A stretch of DNA of 64,000 nt. Origin: Ophthalmolycus amberensis (lineage: Eukaryota > Chordata > Actinopteri > Perciformes > Zoarcidae). Below the pieces are notes generated by a model. That model saw nothing but the letters and a program-made list of their open reading frames with translations. It did not search any database and was not told the DNA's origin. Within the stretch, counting starts at the first letter, position 1. Every line of letters starts with the position of its first letter. The DNA is taken from the NCBI GenBank assembly GCA_024529925.1, contig JAFEUB010000911.1:216001-280000 (forward strand). The letters run 5' to 3'. A program made the translations under genes and the position numbers. This document shows, piece after piece, positions 1 through 10,948 of this stretch.

Positions 1-2919
1 GGTCGAATTTTAGAAATTGTTCTTCCCATTCATCACTTAGACACGAATACATTGGAGAACAGGGGGAATGAGAGTGGCTTCAATCCAGCTAGAAAGCAAA
101 TGTGCGTATAGATACCAAAATGTCAAACTATTTCTTTCAGGTGCTGGTCATTGTCCTACGGATTACAGCTTTAGACAAATACAACAATCTTTGACAGTTT
201 GTTGTCACGGTCTTTACTTTAAAACAAGGAAAATACTTGGGAACTCCTCTGACTTTCACTTCTAAAACTAAAGGTTTGATTATGACTAAAAAATTAACAC
301 TTTTTAAAAGTAATTATTCCCGTTTGGCTTGGAAAATGAAATCTAATTGGATTTGTTTTCTCCATTTGGGTTTTTTAGTTGCTGGAAGTGTTAACCAAGC
401 CTAAATTTCAATCCTCAACTGTGTGGATATTTGCTACAAAATCAACCGGTGACTTGTATTTCAACACCCAACAACGGAAAAGAAGCAGATACTGTAACTT
501 AAGCGCTATCCACGAAGATACTCAGCCTCCCAGTACCAACACACATTTTGGCCTCTATTGGATTATGTTGTAAGACAGATGTCCTGTCCTGCAAAGGAAA
601 GATACGAGCAACAATTGGAGTGAACGGCTGCAGAGCGAAAGCAGCCTCAGATAGCGGGATAGTGACACTGAGTTTGTGAATGAAACCGGCTGTCTGAAAA
701 AATGTGGGATCTGATTAGCAGCTGACCTTGAACCAGATCAATAATGTGACACACGCCGACATCATGGTCGATAACTGTAACTGACATGTATGTACAGTGT
801 ATGCATTCATGTTGGCACGTGTTCGAGGGAAGATCCCCCTTTGGGATGCAGATGGACAAGCTCGCCAGGGAGAAAAGGCACAAGAGTGTGTCAAAGAGTC
901 GCAGAGATGAAGGGAGTGTAGAGGTGTGAGTTAGAGACAAAAAGACAATAAGAAAGTGAGACGGAAAAAATGAAGGCTGAGAGAGATTTCCGCATTATGC
1001 CAACAATGGCAGGCAACCTGAGAGAGAGCAAGAGAGGCTCGCACACAAACACAAACACATGCACGCACACAAGCAAGAGGTCACACGAGTCGAATCATTA
1101 AAGATCCAATCCTATTAGTCCTGACGACAGTCTTCTGCTGAGGCCACAGCTCGCTACAGCCGCTCACCTAACTCATCTCACACTGTGGATATAGAAAGAG
1201 AAGGAAAGGAAGACATGTGGACACATTAGAGTTTGTATATTACGGCGATTAGATCTCTCGCCGATTATGTGTCTTCCATGTTTTCACGTCGCGACAGATT
1301 GAGACCTCGAGCGCTGTTTTTGTTAGGTTGTAAAATACGGCAGCCTGTCAATTTGAATATAGTCTAACGTCAGTGCTTTCACAGTTTGAGCCTGTCAGGA
1401 AGTGTTTTACCGTAATACTGTAATGTCCCTCGCAGATTTCAACAGAGCATTAAGTCAAGTATCCTGTTTTTAAAGCGTGGTTCCCTGGTTCACGTCCTCT
1501 CAAGTCAAATCAGTGTAGTCGAGTATGAATTATATTATGAAAATGATTTGGCTTGCTGTGTGTACCTCCACACTAACAACATTACAATGTATAAAGAGTT
1601 TATCAGTGTGATTTATACTCTCAGTACTAATAGAGTATGTAGGCTGTAATATAGATGTATTAATATACAAAGCGGGTAACCTATTCCTCCAAACAGATCG
1701 TCGATGCAAAGCAATAAACAGCCAAGCAAACATACAGAAAAGCATTCTTTTGTGGTTTTATGAATGTGAGCCCTCACTTATTAAAGCACAAAATCTTTCC
1801 ACAGACAGACAGACGGAAATATAAACACCTGAGGTAGTTCCTGCTACACACTGCGTCTCCAGGAACACATTTTGCCACGATGACTCACACACAGACTCAC
1901 AAGGTGAAAACTCTACTCTTTGTAGATGAGGAAATCGTCAAGTTTCCTCCCTGTGGTACAGAGATCGGTCCTATGTATTAGTAAAACACCTCATAACACA
2001 GTGTTGGAGTTGGTGGAGGGCATATTTCTGTTGCTTCAGCGGAGGCTAGCTGTTTCCCACTGCTTCCTGTCTTTGTGCTAAGCTAGGCTGAACATTTTTG
2101 GACGTATTACTCAAAACAGAGAAATTAAATTGTTCTTTTTCATATGACAGAAAACAAGCAAGTAACTTATAATGTATTCTTTGAAGGTATAACATTTGAC
2201 TTAAACTGTCAATATTTCGTTGTCAAATCAATTGTGATACTTTCATCAATTATTGAAAACACATGGGCAAGATATTCATTATAGCATTTATCTGACAGCA
2301 AGTTGTATTTCTCAAAGGTACAACCACATTTCCCACAACCCCACTTTCACCAGGATGCTGTTCCTGTCCCGTGTGAAACAAAAAGCTTAAATTATTTTTG
2401 GGGGTGGGACAGAGTGTCCTTGGTTAAAGTAGGGTCCACGTTTTGCATGCTTAAAGCAGATAAACACCGATCTCAACACAAAAAGTACTTGAAAGAACCC
2501 TTTTTATTTAGGGCAGTGAGAGTAGCAGAGGAGAGAGTCTACAGCCATGCTAGCGGTGCTGTGAGGCAAAGCACCACTCAGGTGCTCTATCTGCTGGTGG
2601 GGAGGACAATAACAAAAGGTCAGCGAAGTATGAAAGTTATTAGACTTTAGCCTATGGGGACCATGAATGTCTGTACATTCAGCTCAAGCCATCCGGTCCT
2701 TATTGAATCCACTATAAAGTTGGGTTCATGCAATTGTTCTGGAGTTGTTCAATTGTTTGTGACTTGTTACTTCCAATTCAGTTCAAAACTTTCTTTATCC
2801 GTCCCTCAATGGGCAATTTGAGGGATGAGTTTGAAGTAGTCGTAGAAGACATGTGTTGGGTCACTGATACTAGGACCTAACCCATGCCAACTCTGTCCCA
2901 ATGAAACTAGCTCACAGCA

Positions 2920-2974
2920 CCAGCTCCAAAAGTGACAAAATCTAGCGAGAAAGTCGCCAAGTCGGCAACACTGA
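2920..2974 (-). repeat. Dispersed repeat, inverted copy of 33270-33325
   Basis: The reverse complement of this stretch closely matches 33270-33325. Both read GTCAGTGTTGCCG, then TTGGCGACTTTCT, GCTAGATT and ACTTTTGGAGCT, with a few substitutions. Two such copies 30 kb apart in opposite orientation indicate an interspersed repeat. The flanking segments (2760-3130 and 3500-3640; 33090-33350) also share pieces such as CGTCCAATCATTTCATTC. The element class is not determined. Confidence 0.6.
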
Positions 2975-3972
2975 CAACCTGTCCCTTCAGCCACAGTGTG
3001 GGCTGTGCGGTTACATTGGAGCCAGTGGGGACGCAGAGACCGAGCCCTTGTGATTGATTCAAATTTGTACCACTGAAATATGTCTGTGTTCACAAAATAA
3101 TTCAATAAAATTGAAATAGGTGTCATTTGCTATACTAATCCTCGATAAGGCAAACCCATCCCCGTCATTGTTTTCTTTTTCTTCTTCAGTCATTAGCACT
3201 CAATAATACAATTGTATGGCTATTCTGCATGAACTATAAAGTAACAGTTCAATTAAATTGATATTATTTGCTTTGGTATTTTTGCCAAACACAGATATGC
3301 AATGATGATTTCTGGGTAATATGTATGTTGATGTTGTCCAAGGTTAAGTCTCCATTTAAACATGTGACGAGACGATATAACATACTGTAGCTAGTCCTGA
3401 TAGCTTTCTTTTGAAACTCTCTACCTTCCCATTACAATAGCCTAAGTGAGTAAGCCAGCTGGCACGGGGGCATGTCCTAAATACTTACGCCACTGGATCA
3501 GGTAGAGAGGCAGGTACAGTAGTTCGTCCAATCATTTCATTCGGGCCAAATGACATGAGTGGACGAGCTTATTTCAGTCCCGCGACAGCCAAGGATACCA
3601 GATCTTTTTCTTTTCCCCTCAGAGCATTTGGTTTATTGTTTGTTGTCGAATGTAAAGGGAATTTCAGCAAATATAAGACGATCACTCACTCTAGCCTTGT
3701 GCTGCGTATGAGATCTTTGTGTTTTGCCAATAATTATCGAGCTGAGGTCAGCAACACCTTGAGAAAGGCACGTAAACCTCCAAATAAATAAAGGAGTTTA
3801 TATACTTCCAATAAGAGAGGAATCCGTTTTCTCTGATCCAATCCAAAAGAGTTTAGAGTGCGCAGACTTTCTCACTGATGACTGCTTCACCTGTTGCACT
3901 CTTTACCTTTTCTGTGATGCATTACATTATATAGCAAGAATGATGATGTCTCCTTAGAAACATCTCACATCT

Positions 3973-4177
3973 ACATTATTACATTACATTACAATCATTT
4001 AGCAGACGCTTTTATCCAAAGCGACTTACAATTCACAGTCTATCACATTTCTACACCGTAGGCACAACTACGGGAGCAATTTTGCGGTTAAGTGTCTTGC
4101 TCAAGGACACATCGACATGCGACTAGCAGAGCCGGGGATTGAACCGCCGACCCTCTGATTGAAAGACGGCCCTGCTA
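3973..4177 (-). mobile_element. tRNA-derived SINE with LINE-type tail
   Basis: Read on the - strand, the head contains GGTTCAATCCCC, which fits an RNA polymerase III B box. It is followed by the body GTCCTTGAGCAAGACACTTAACC and by the tail GTAAGTCGCTTTGGATAAAA, then GCGTCTGCTAAATGATTG and a short (TAATG)n end. This layout (tRNA-like head, body, tail copied from a LINE) is that of a fish SINE. The same tail occurs at 37441-37503. The window-left end is the (ATTAC)n side. A tandem GTAGTCAACAATCT repeat follows at 4180-4215. Confidence 0.7.
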
Positions 4178-4358
4178 AGGTAGTCAACAATCTTTAGAGG
4201 TAGTCAACAATCTAAATTTACACTAGATTTAAAAAACAAAACTTATTTTTCTATGTCTTTGATGAGGTCTTACGCAGCATAAAGGGCTCTCAACACTGCT
4301 GCGTCTCAACGTAAGATGCACATATTATAACTCCATGAAAATGGTGATGCTCTGAATA

Positions 4359-6395
4359 TGTGAATGAATGAATGAATGAATTTTATTTATATAGCGCTTT
4401 TCACAGACAATAGTATCACAAAGTGCTTAACAGAGCAGACATTTAAAAGCATAACAAACACAATGTGACCCTAGGGTCAATAAATGATATACACAGAGAA
4501 AAGTAAAAAATAAAAAATAAAATAAAAAATAAAATAAAAATGTAAAACATATTTTAAGAGCAGGTCTAGGACATGGGTTTACTTTTACACAAACGCCAGC
4601 CTAAACAGGTGGGTTTTGAGCTGGCTTTTAAAAGTATCCACAGTATCTGCGAGGCGTAGAGTTGCAGGCAGAGCATTCCAGAGCCTCGGGGCCACTGCCT
4701 CAAAGGCTCGGTCACCACGGGTCTTAAATCGTGTGCGTGGGACTGACAGAAGACCTAGAGCGTTTGACCTGAGAGTGCGGGCGGGTGAATAGGTGCGAAG
4801 TAGATCAGCTACATAAGCCGGAGCCTGACCGTGAAGTGCTCTGTAAGTGATGGTGAGAATTTTAAAGTGTATCCTAGATGCTACAGGGAGCCAGTGGAGA
4901 GATCGGAGTACGGGGGTGATGTGAGACCGTCGATTTGTCCTGGTGAGTAATCTGGCGGCAGCATTTTGGATGACCTGCAGACGGTTAAGAGCAGATGCAC
5001 TGAGTGATGTAAAAAGTGAGTTGCAGTAGTCAATGCGTGAAGAGATAAATGTGTGTATGATCATCTCTAATTCAGGTGTTGATACTACAGATCTCAGTTT
5101 ACTGATATTTCTTAGATGGAAGAAACATGACCTGGACAGCTGCTTAACATGAGGGTCAAATGACATGGATCGATCAAAGAAAATCCCAAGATTACGCAGG
5201 TTGCAATGGGCAGCAGAGGAGAGTGGACTAATAATCTGCCTGATCATGGGGACAAACTCCTCTTGAGCAATAACTAGGACCTCCGTCTTAGAGTCATTGA
5301 GTTGCAAGCAGTTTTCTGCCGTCCAGTCTCTGATGGCATTGACACAGTCCAGGAGCCAAGTTAATGTGAATGCCTCGCTGGGTTTGAATGACAGATGGAG
5401 TTGGATGTCGTCTGCATATAAGTGATAGGACACATTATAGCTTTTTATAATCGGCCCCAAAGGTAACAGATAAAGGGAAAATAACAGAGGCCCCAGAACC
5501 GAGCCCTGCGGTACACCACAAGACAGTGGAGAGGTAACAGACACAAAATCACCCACAGAGACATTGAAACTTCTGTCATTGAGGTAAGATGTAAACCAGT
5601 CTAATGCTATGCCAGAAATGCCCACCCAATCACGTAGCCTCTTAATCAGGATGTCATGGTCTACAGTGTCAAATGCAGAACTGAGGTCCAGAAGAACTAA
5701 CACAGAGCAGTCACCTGCATCAGCACACATGAGAATGTCATTTGAAACCCTCAGGAGAGCGGTTTCAGTCGAGTGTTGCTTACGAAACCCAGACTGGAAC
5801 TTGTCGTACATGTTGTGCCTCTCCAGTGCAGCAGTAAGTTGTTTGGCCACCACTTTCTCTAAAATTTTGGACAAGAAAGGCAGTTTTGATATGGGCCTGT
5901 AGTTCATGGGCAAAGCTGGATCTAAGTTAGGTTTCTTTAATATGGGCTGGATGGTGGCATGTTTGAAATAGGAAGGGACAATTCCTGTCGACAATGAGGA
6001 ATTGACAATAGATGTTACTGCAGGGCCAATAGTTAGCAGAACTTTCTTAAATAGCGAGGATGGTATTATATCCAGAGGGCAAGATGATGGCTTTGTTTTG
6101 TTAATTAAGTCCATCAGGTCTTGAAGGCTGATAGGCTGGAAAGAGTCCAGAACAGAAGGAGATTGCGAGGAGCTACAAGTAGATGAACAGATCCCAGGCT
6201 GAATGCCAGACCTAATACCTGTTACCTTATCAATAAAATAGAAAAGGAATTTGTTGCAATCTTCAACAGAATAGCAGTTCAGTGCAGACGTTCCAGGGAG
6301 GCGATGCGGGTTGCCGGTTTTCTCTGATAATAAAAACAAAGGTTGGCACTCTGTTATGATCCGAACTGTACAGTACATACAGTACAGTTGTAGCC
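4359..6395 (-). mobile_element. 5'-truncated L2-like non-LTR retrotransposon
   Basis: The element runs on the - strand. Its 3' end at about 4359-4384 is a (TTCA)n simple repeat, shown on the + strand as TGAATGAATGAATGAA, followed by the common LINE tail TTTATATAGCGCTTTT. It carries the C-terminal part of ORF2 (reverse transcriptase, 4585-6378). The 5' truncation falls inside ORF2 upstream of the reverse-transcriptase core, so the endonuclease is missing. That is the usual result of incomplete target-primed reverse transcription. It sits inside the presumed jph3 intron, antisense to jph3. Confidence 0.85.
4585..6378 (-). CDS. LINE reverse transcriptase (ORF2 C-terminal part), uninterrupted
   Basis: This 597-codon frame encodes a non-LTR reverse transcriptase of the L2/CR1/Jockey-like group. 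Visible motifs are NYRPISKLPFLSKILEKV at about residues 159-176, FQSGFRK at 194-200, the catalytic motif A DLSSAFDTVDH at 231-241, GVPQGSVLGP at 288-297, and the catalytic YADD at 321-324. The C-terminal region includes the block RIDYCNSLF and then ITPVLRSLHWLPV. No stop or frameshift interrupts the frame, which suggests a fairly recent insertion. The APE-type endonuclease normally found upstream in ORF2 is absent, so the ATG at 6378 is not a native start and the copy cannot act alone. The class assignment rests on motif resemblance only. Confidence 0.85.
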   Translation of the reverse strand: MYCTVRIITECQPLFLLSEKTGNPHRLPGTSALNCYSVEDCNKFLFYFIDKVTGIRSGIQPGICSSTCSSSQSPSVLDSFQPISLQDLMDLINKTKPSSCPLDIIPSSLFKKVLLTIGPAVTSIVNSSLSTGIVPSYFKHATIQPILKKPNLDPALPMNYRPISKLPFLSKILEKVVAKQLTAALERHNMYDKFQSGFRKQHSTETALLRVSNDILMCADAGDCSVLVLLDLSSAFDTVDHDILIKRLRDWVGISGIALDWFTSYLNDRSFNVSVGDFVSVTSPLSCGVPQGSVLGPLLFSLYLLPLGPIIKSYNVSYHLYADDIQLHLSFKPSEAFTLTWLLDCVNAIRDWTAENCLQLNDSKTEVLVIAQEEFVPMIRQIISPLSSAAHCNLRNLGIFFDRSMSFDPHVKQLSRSCFFHLRNISKLRSVVSTPELEMIIHTFISSRIDYCNSLFTSLSASALNRLQVIQNAAARLLTRTNRRSHITPVLRSLHWLPVASRIHFKILTITYRALHGQAPAYVADLLRTYSPARTLRSNALGLLSVPRTRFKTRGDRAFEAVAPRLWNALPATLRLADTVDTFKSQLKTHLFRLAFV

Positions 6396-7078
6396 TGGCC
6401 TATAAATCAGCTCTTTCTCTGTGGTACACACATACGCAGACACACAGAAGTGCCTAACCCAGATTCAGACAGCAGCATAGCCCGGGACAGGACAGCCTCT
6501 CCTTCTCTCTCCCTGTGTCCCAGAACAGTGCGGCAGGGTATTTCCTTGTGGAACACCAGGAGAACACCCTGAGAGGTGAAACACAGTCACGGGATGTTAG
6601 CTTCAGATACTCTTGGAGCTAAATGAGAGCAATCTGGTTCAAGGATGATGCAGCACTTTGTCCAACTTTCCTGGAGTGCATGTGTGTGTGTGTGTTTCTA
6701 AATATGTTCATAGGCTTTTTATGAACGTTTATCCAACTTCTTAACGTCGATTCCATGTCAGGAGGCAGAGCGGTCAAAGGTCCGGTTCAGCTCCAAATCC
6801 CGTAGCTGGTAGAAAGCCTGCGTCAGCTCTCCACGTGCCTGCTGTTACAGTAAATCCCATATTTGTACGTGTGTGTATGATAGGCGCATATGTGCCCTGA
6901 TCACTGCGGTCACATGTGCTAATGTAACTGATGTGGCGTCAGGGCTACCTGTGATTAGTTGGTTGTTGTTGTTGTTTGTGATTAGTTGGCACCAGATAAA
7001 CACACCGGTGACTCACTGTGCTGTGTGGACGGAGCCATTCACCGCAATCCTGTGACCTGGTTTCATCAGCGAGCAACA

Positions 7079-7083
<5 letters not shown>

Positions 7084-7133
<50 letters not shown>

Positions 7134-7331
7134 TTAAGCAGTGATGCACACTGGAAAGCTCAGTTAGTTATTCAGGTATGAATCACCCTCATCAGCTGGT
7201 TCAGAGTAAAGACAGAGATGATGGAGGAGTTTAGCATGAGTCCTGGATTAGACTCTCTCTCCTCACTTCACCTCAGCGCGCCTGTGTTTGTCTTCCTGTG
7301 TGTGTTTGTGTGTATGTGTGTGTGTGTGTGT
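7084..7331. repeat. (CA)n and (GT)n microsatellites
   Basis: A CA run of about 45 bases lies at 7084-7129. A GT-rich run with interruptions lies at 7297-7331. Both are perfect or nearly perfect dinucleotide repeats and are likely length-polymorphic. Confidence 0.9.
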
Positions 7332-7970
7332 ATCTCTTTCATCTAATGCTTGCTGTAACTCGCGTGTTCTTTGCTGTCCGCCTTTATCTCTTTCGTCCTC
7401 TTGGCCTCCGTGTCCCGGGGCTATATGTAGCATTTTAAACCTCCACATACCTTTGTGTAAGTGTAAGCCCTGCTGTAGTAAAGTTGAATTTTCGCTAAAA
7501 CCCCTTCAACCCCTTAAAATTGGAGTTGAATGGACATTCACATTCAAATCAGCGTAGCAGGAAAATGTAGTGGCGGACATTTTTATGTGTATCGTTGCCA
7601 TTGCGACCGTTGTGGCTAACTTCCGTATAAACTAATCCGACTTCGAAGTCAGGGAGGTTTTGCAGTAGTAACGACTAAAACAAGCAGAGTAGTAAGGTTA
7701 GGGACAGTAGGGAGCCAGATGAGTAGAGTTTTTCAAGTTAATGCTTCATCCACACACTTGTCACAGCAGTTGAATGCACATTGCTAGATGACGTTCACGT
7801 TCTGTGTGGAATTAGCAAGCTAGCTAATTAACCAGCCGTACGCTAGTTAGCTAGCTAATTCTTTAATATTAGGACAACATTCAATTTGCAGTTATAGAAG
7901 AGGGGAAAGCAGCAAATTGCCATATTTGAGAAGCTTGAATCAGCATATGTTTGGTATCTTTAACCACACT

Positions 7971-8165
7971 GGCGGCGTGGCTCTGGGGATGGCAGCCTGT
8001 CGGTTTGGTCCACCACTTTGGTCCAGATTGAACAAGTTTTAAAAGAATTGCCATGAAATGTTAAACAGACATTCATTGTCCCCAGAGGATGAAGCAAAAT
8101 GACTCTGGTGATTGCTTGACGTATTCTCTAATGCCTCCATGAGGTGAATATTTAAAATTTGCCCA
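7971..8165. repeat. Degenerate dispersed fish repeat
   Basis: Phrases such as GCCATGAAATGTTAAACAGA, CATTCATTGTCCCCAGAGGA and CCTCCATGAGGTGAATATTT match my memory of a very common teleost interspersed repeat. No terminal repeats or coding sequence were seen, so the class is left open. Confidence 0.45.
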
Positions 8166-8702
8166 TTAGATGGTGAACATTATGGGGCTGCTAAACAGCC
8201 CAGTATGAGACCAGAGCGGAGATAATCTGCATATTTAATGCATCCATTGCGTGTGGCTCTTAAAATTACAGTTCGACCATCTCTCTCATAAACCCTGTTC
8301 CTTTGTGTCATAACCTCCCCCTTTTTTACTTTTCGCTTTTATGCAGAGGTTGTCAATCTTTCGGGCACTTCATTTGGTAATGATTAATTGATATTGAATA
8401 CGTAACCCCTTTTCACTCCATCTTCTTTCTTCCCTTTCAGTCTCTCCCCATACCTTTCTATATTACACCCTCTGTACCTCTCCTTTGTCATGCACTCTCC
8501 TCCCTCCTTATCACCTCACTACTTTCTCTCATCTTGCCATACATCTGCAAACCTTTTTTTTTCTCCTTTCCTTTGGACAGAATGTTATGTGTTTTATCAC
8601 CAAGCCTCCATTGAACAGGCATCTCTTTTTCTCTCCAGGCAGAAATGCATCCTGAAACAGGTTGTTCCCCGGGTAGTGGGACAGGAAATTGTGGGGGGAA
8701 GC

Positions 8703-8753
8703 AAGAGAGAGAGACAGAGAGAGAGAGAGAGGGAGAGAGAGGGAGAGAGAGAC

Positions 8754-8792
<39 letters not shown>

Positions 8793-9008
8793 AAAGAGTG
8801 TTTTGTGGCTTGGTGTGAGCACCAAGGTGAGAGCAGGTAGTGCCAAGAGTATACGTTCGCATGGGAAGCGGTTTATTCATGACCTTTAAACCTTGGGAAT
8901 ATGAGACTCCTGTCAAAATTTCTACATGCGATTATGTCATGTGAAACAGGAAGACAGTCATCTTCTCTCTTCTCACACCTCACCTCCCCCGCGACCAACA
9001 GGCGCGCA

Positions 9009-9043
<35 letters not shown>
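8703..9043. repeat. (GA)n tract and (CA)n microsatellite
   Basis: A GA-rich tract with GGGA and GACA interruptions covers 8703-8789. A CA run covers about 9010-9042. The purine-rich strand continues patchily to about 9470 (GAGAGA/GGAGAA). The long open frames in this area are translations of these repeats and are not genes. Confidence 0.9.
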
Positions 9044-9044
<1 letters not shown>

Positions 9045-10823
9045 GTGGTGTTGAGTATACTGTGGGCCCTGGCATAGCAGCGCTGGCAGAGTGTGCAGCG
9101 AGGAGCAAAGAGAAACATTGAGGCAGAGAGAGGGAGAAAAAAAAAATCAATAGCCATCGACATGCAACACTGCATCAAGACTGTTACTGCCCAGAGAGAG
9201 AAAGGGGGAGGGAAGGATGGAGAGGTTATTTTACACGAGTCGAGAGCCCCTCGAAAGACAGCGAAAAATAGGCGAATGGAAAGAGGGAGACAAAGGTGAG
9301 AGGAGGGTTGTAATTGAGAGAAAATATCTATTTGATATAACCAGAAAGAGAGAGAGAATGAGAGGCAGGGACAAGAGGATTGTGATAAAGATGGAAGGAG
9401 CAATTAGGAAGAGGCATAAAGGAACATGTGAGGAAATAAAAGAGAGAGCGAGGGAGATATGAAAAGGAGGCTGAAAAGGAGCAGTTAGAGGGATGAAGGA
9501 GATGTGAAAAGCCCCACAGACAGGCAGAGAGATTAATTATGTTGTGGGAGTAAACACATTTTCAGGCAAATGATTAAACAGATGAATACAATACATACTC
9601 CAGCTCTGTAATAAATAAGTTACTGCGTGAGGTATCATCTAATGTGTCACGCTGTTCATAGTGTTTGTGTGTGTGTGTTTGTTTTTTTCTCACCATCTGG
9701 CTCAGGTGTCTTTTATAATAATATTCGTCAGCCACGACCACACACAATAGAGCAGATGACTCAGATATGAATGAAGGAGTGTCATAATGGCACCTGAGAA
9801 GAAATGATTTACAGTGGCTCAATGGGGATGTGACTGTATGCAGATGTATCATTTGAGTTCCCATAAAAAATGTCAGATGTTCATTAGACAGCTGCGATTG
9901 AGAATTGGTGGGTCATCTTCCTAGCTAGCTAGCTACCTTTAATCAGTATGAAAAACGTGAAGTTAGCGGGTCCCAGCAAGCACTGCCGCAGTGCCATGTT
10001 TTAACTGAAAATGATGTTGGTGGGTTGGATATATTGGTGAGGGCAAAATAAATAAAATAACCCCGCCTTCCTGCAGTAGATCATCCACATCCACACCAAG
10101 CCAGCTCATTTTGGAAACACAGTTGGCATGTGTAAATGATGATTTTAATACCACATGGTTGCGCATGCAGTGCTTTTTGCACGCTAACCGGCCGCTCTCA
10201 CACAACCAGCGAATAGCCGTTATTTGGATAAACGGATCACATATTGTGAATTTAAATTGTTACTTTCTCGCCTGAAAAACTATTAAAACTTAATAACAGC
10301 TTTTCAATTCAAAAGCTTAATAACAAACTTCTAGCGAGTAATGGTAAGATATCTTACTACCGCTCTTAAACAAGCATGAGATTACAAAATGGCGCAATGT
10401 GGAAGCGACCGAGTTCAGGCAAAGAATATTGTGAATACAAAGTTAATGGAGGTGAACCGGTTGCCTCTGAGTCTTGTGTGTATAGAAACTTATGTTGATA
10501 ACTTGATATTAAACCAGGGCTATATCAGTGAAAATCTAAAATACTGTGGTGCATTGTTGGCACCTTTAATGTCCCAAAGGTCAGTTATATTTTTCATTTC
10601 ATTATACACGTGCACAAAAAATGAAAATACTTGCTCTTTGATTTTTATGTCATATGGTGCATTCTCATCAATAAAGTATATATAAAAAATATAAAAAAAT
10701 AAATATATTTTTCATTTCAGAATTTGTTCTGGACACCAATACCAGCCAATGATTCTGAATGTGAAAAGTTTGAATTATTTATTCAACTCTGCACTGTCTG
10801 TTTCCCTGTCTTCTGTGCGTCAG

Positions 10824-10948
10824 GACGGCTCATGCGCAGGGTAAAGCAGAGGCCGCGGTGGGAGCAGCTCACAAAGCCCAGGAGGAGAGTCGCATGGCAA
10901 GGGTCACCGCCAAGCAGTTCTCCCCTTCCTTCCAGCACCCAGGAAACG
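10824..10948 (+). CDS. jph3: jph3 exon 3 (alpha-helical region)
   Basis: The acceptor CAG ends at 10823 and the donor GT starts at 10949 (GTGGGC). The exon holds one base finishing the previous codon, 41 codons, and one base of a split Gly codon. It encodes the Ala/Lys/Glu-rich helix typical of junctophilins after the MORN region, ending FSPSFQHPGN. The split codon G|GC joins exon 4 to read NGMEVQRPKRQ, matching the family pattern. Confidence 0.92.

Larger units (their letters stand above)
1..10823. other. jph3 intron (upstream of exon 3), no coding exon seen
   Basis: No reading frame here resembles a junctophilin MORN-repeat exon or any other known protein apart from mobile-element sequence. 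The region is inferred to be the intron before jph3 exon 3, because exon 3 at 10824 has a normal acceptor and starts in mid-codon. Bases 1-2900 show nothing I can name beyond AT-rich sequence and a purine-rich stretch near 890-1070. The rest contains the SINE, LINE, dispersed repeats and microsatellites listed separately. Open frames of 60-140 codons here (for example the Ser/Leu-rich and Arg/Glu-rich ones at 8490-8916) are translations of simple repeats. Confidence 0.6.

Noticed and set aside
8488..9462. Ser/Leu- and Arg/Glu-rich frames on both strands
   Set aside because: They are translations of GA and CA simple repeats.
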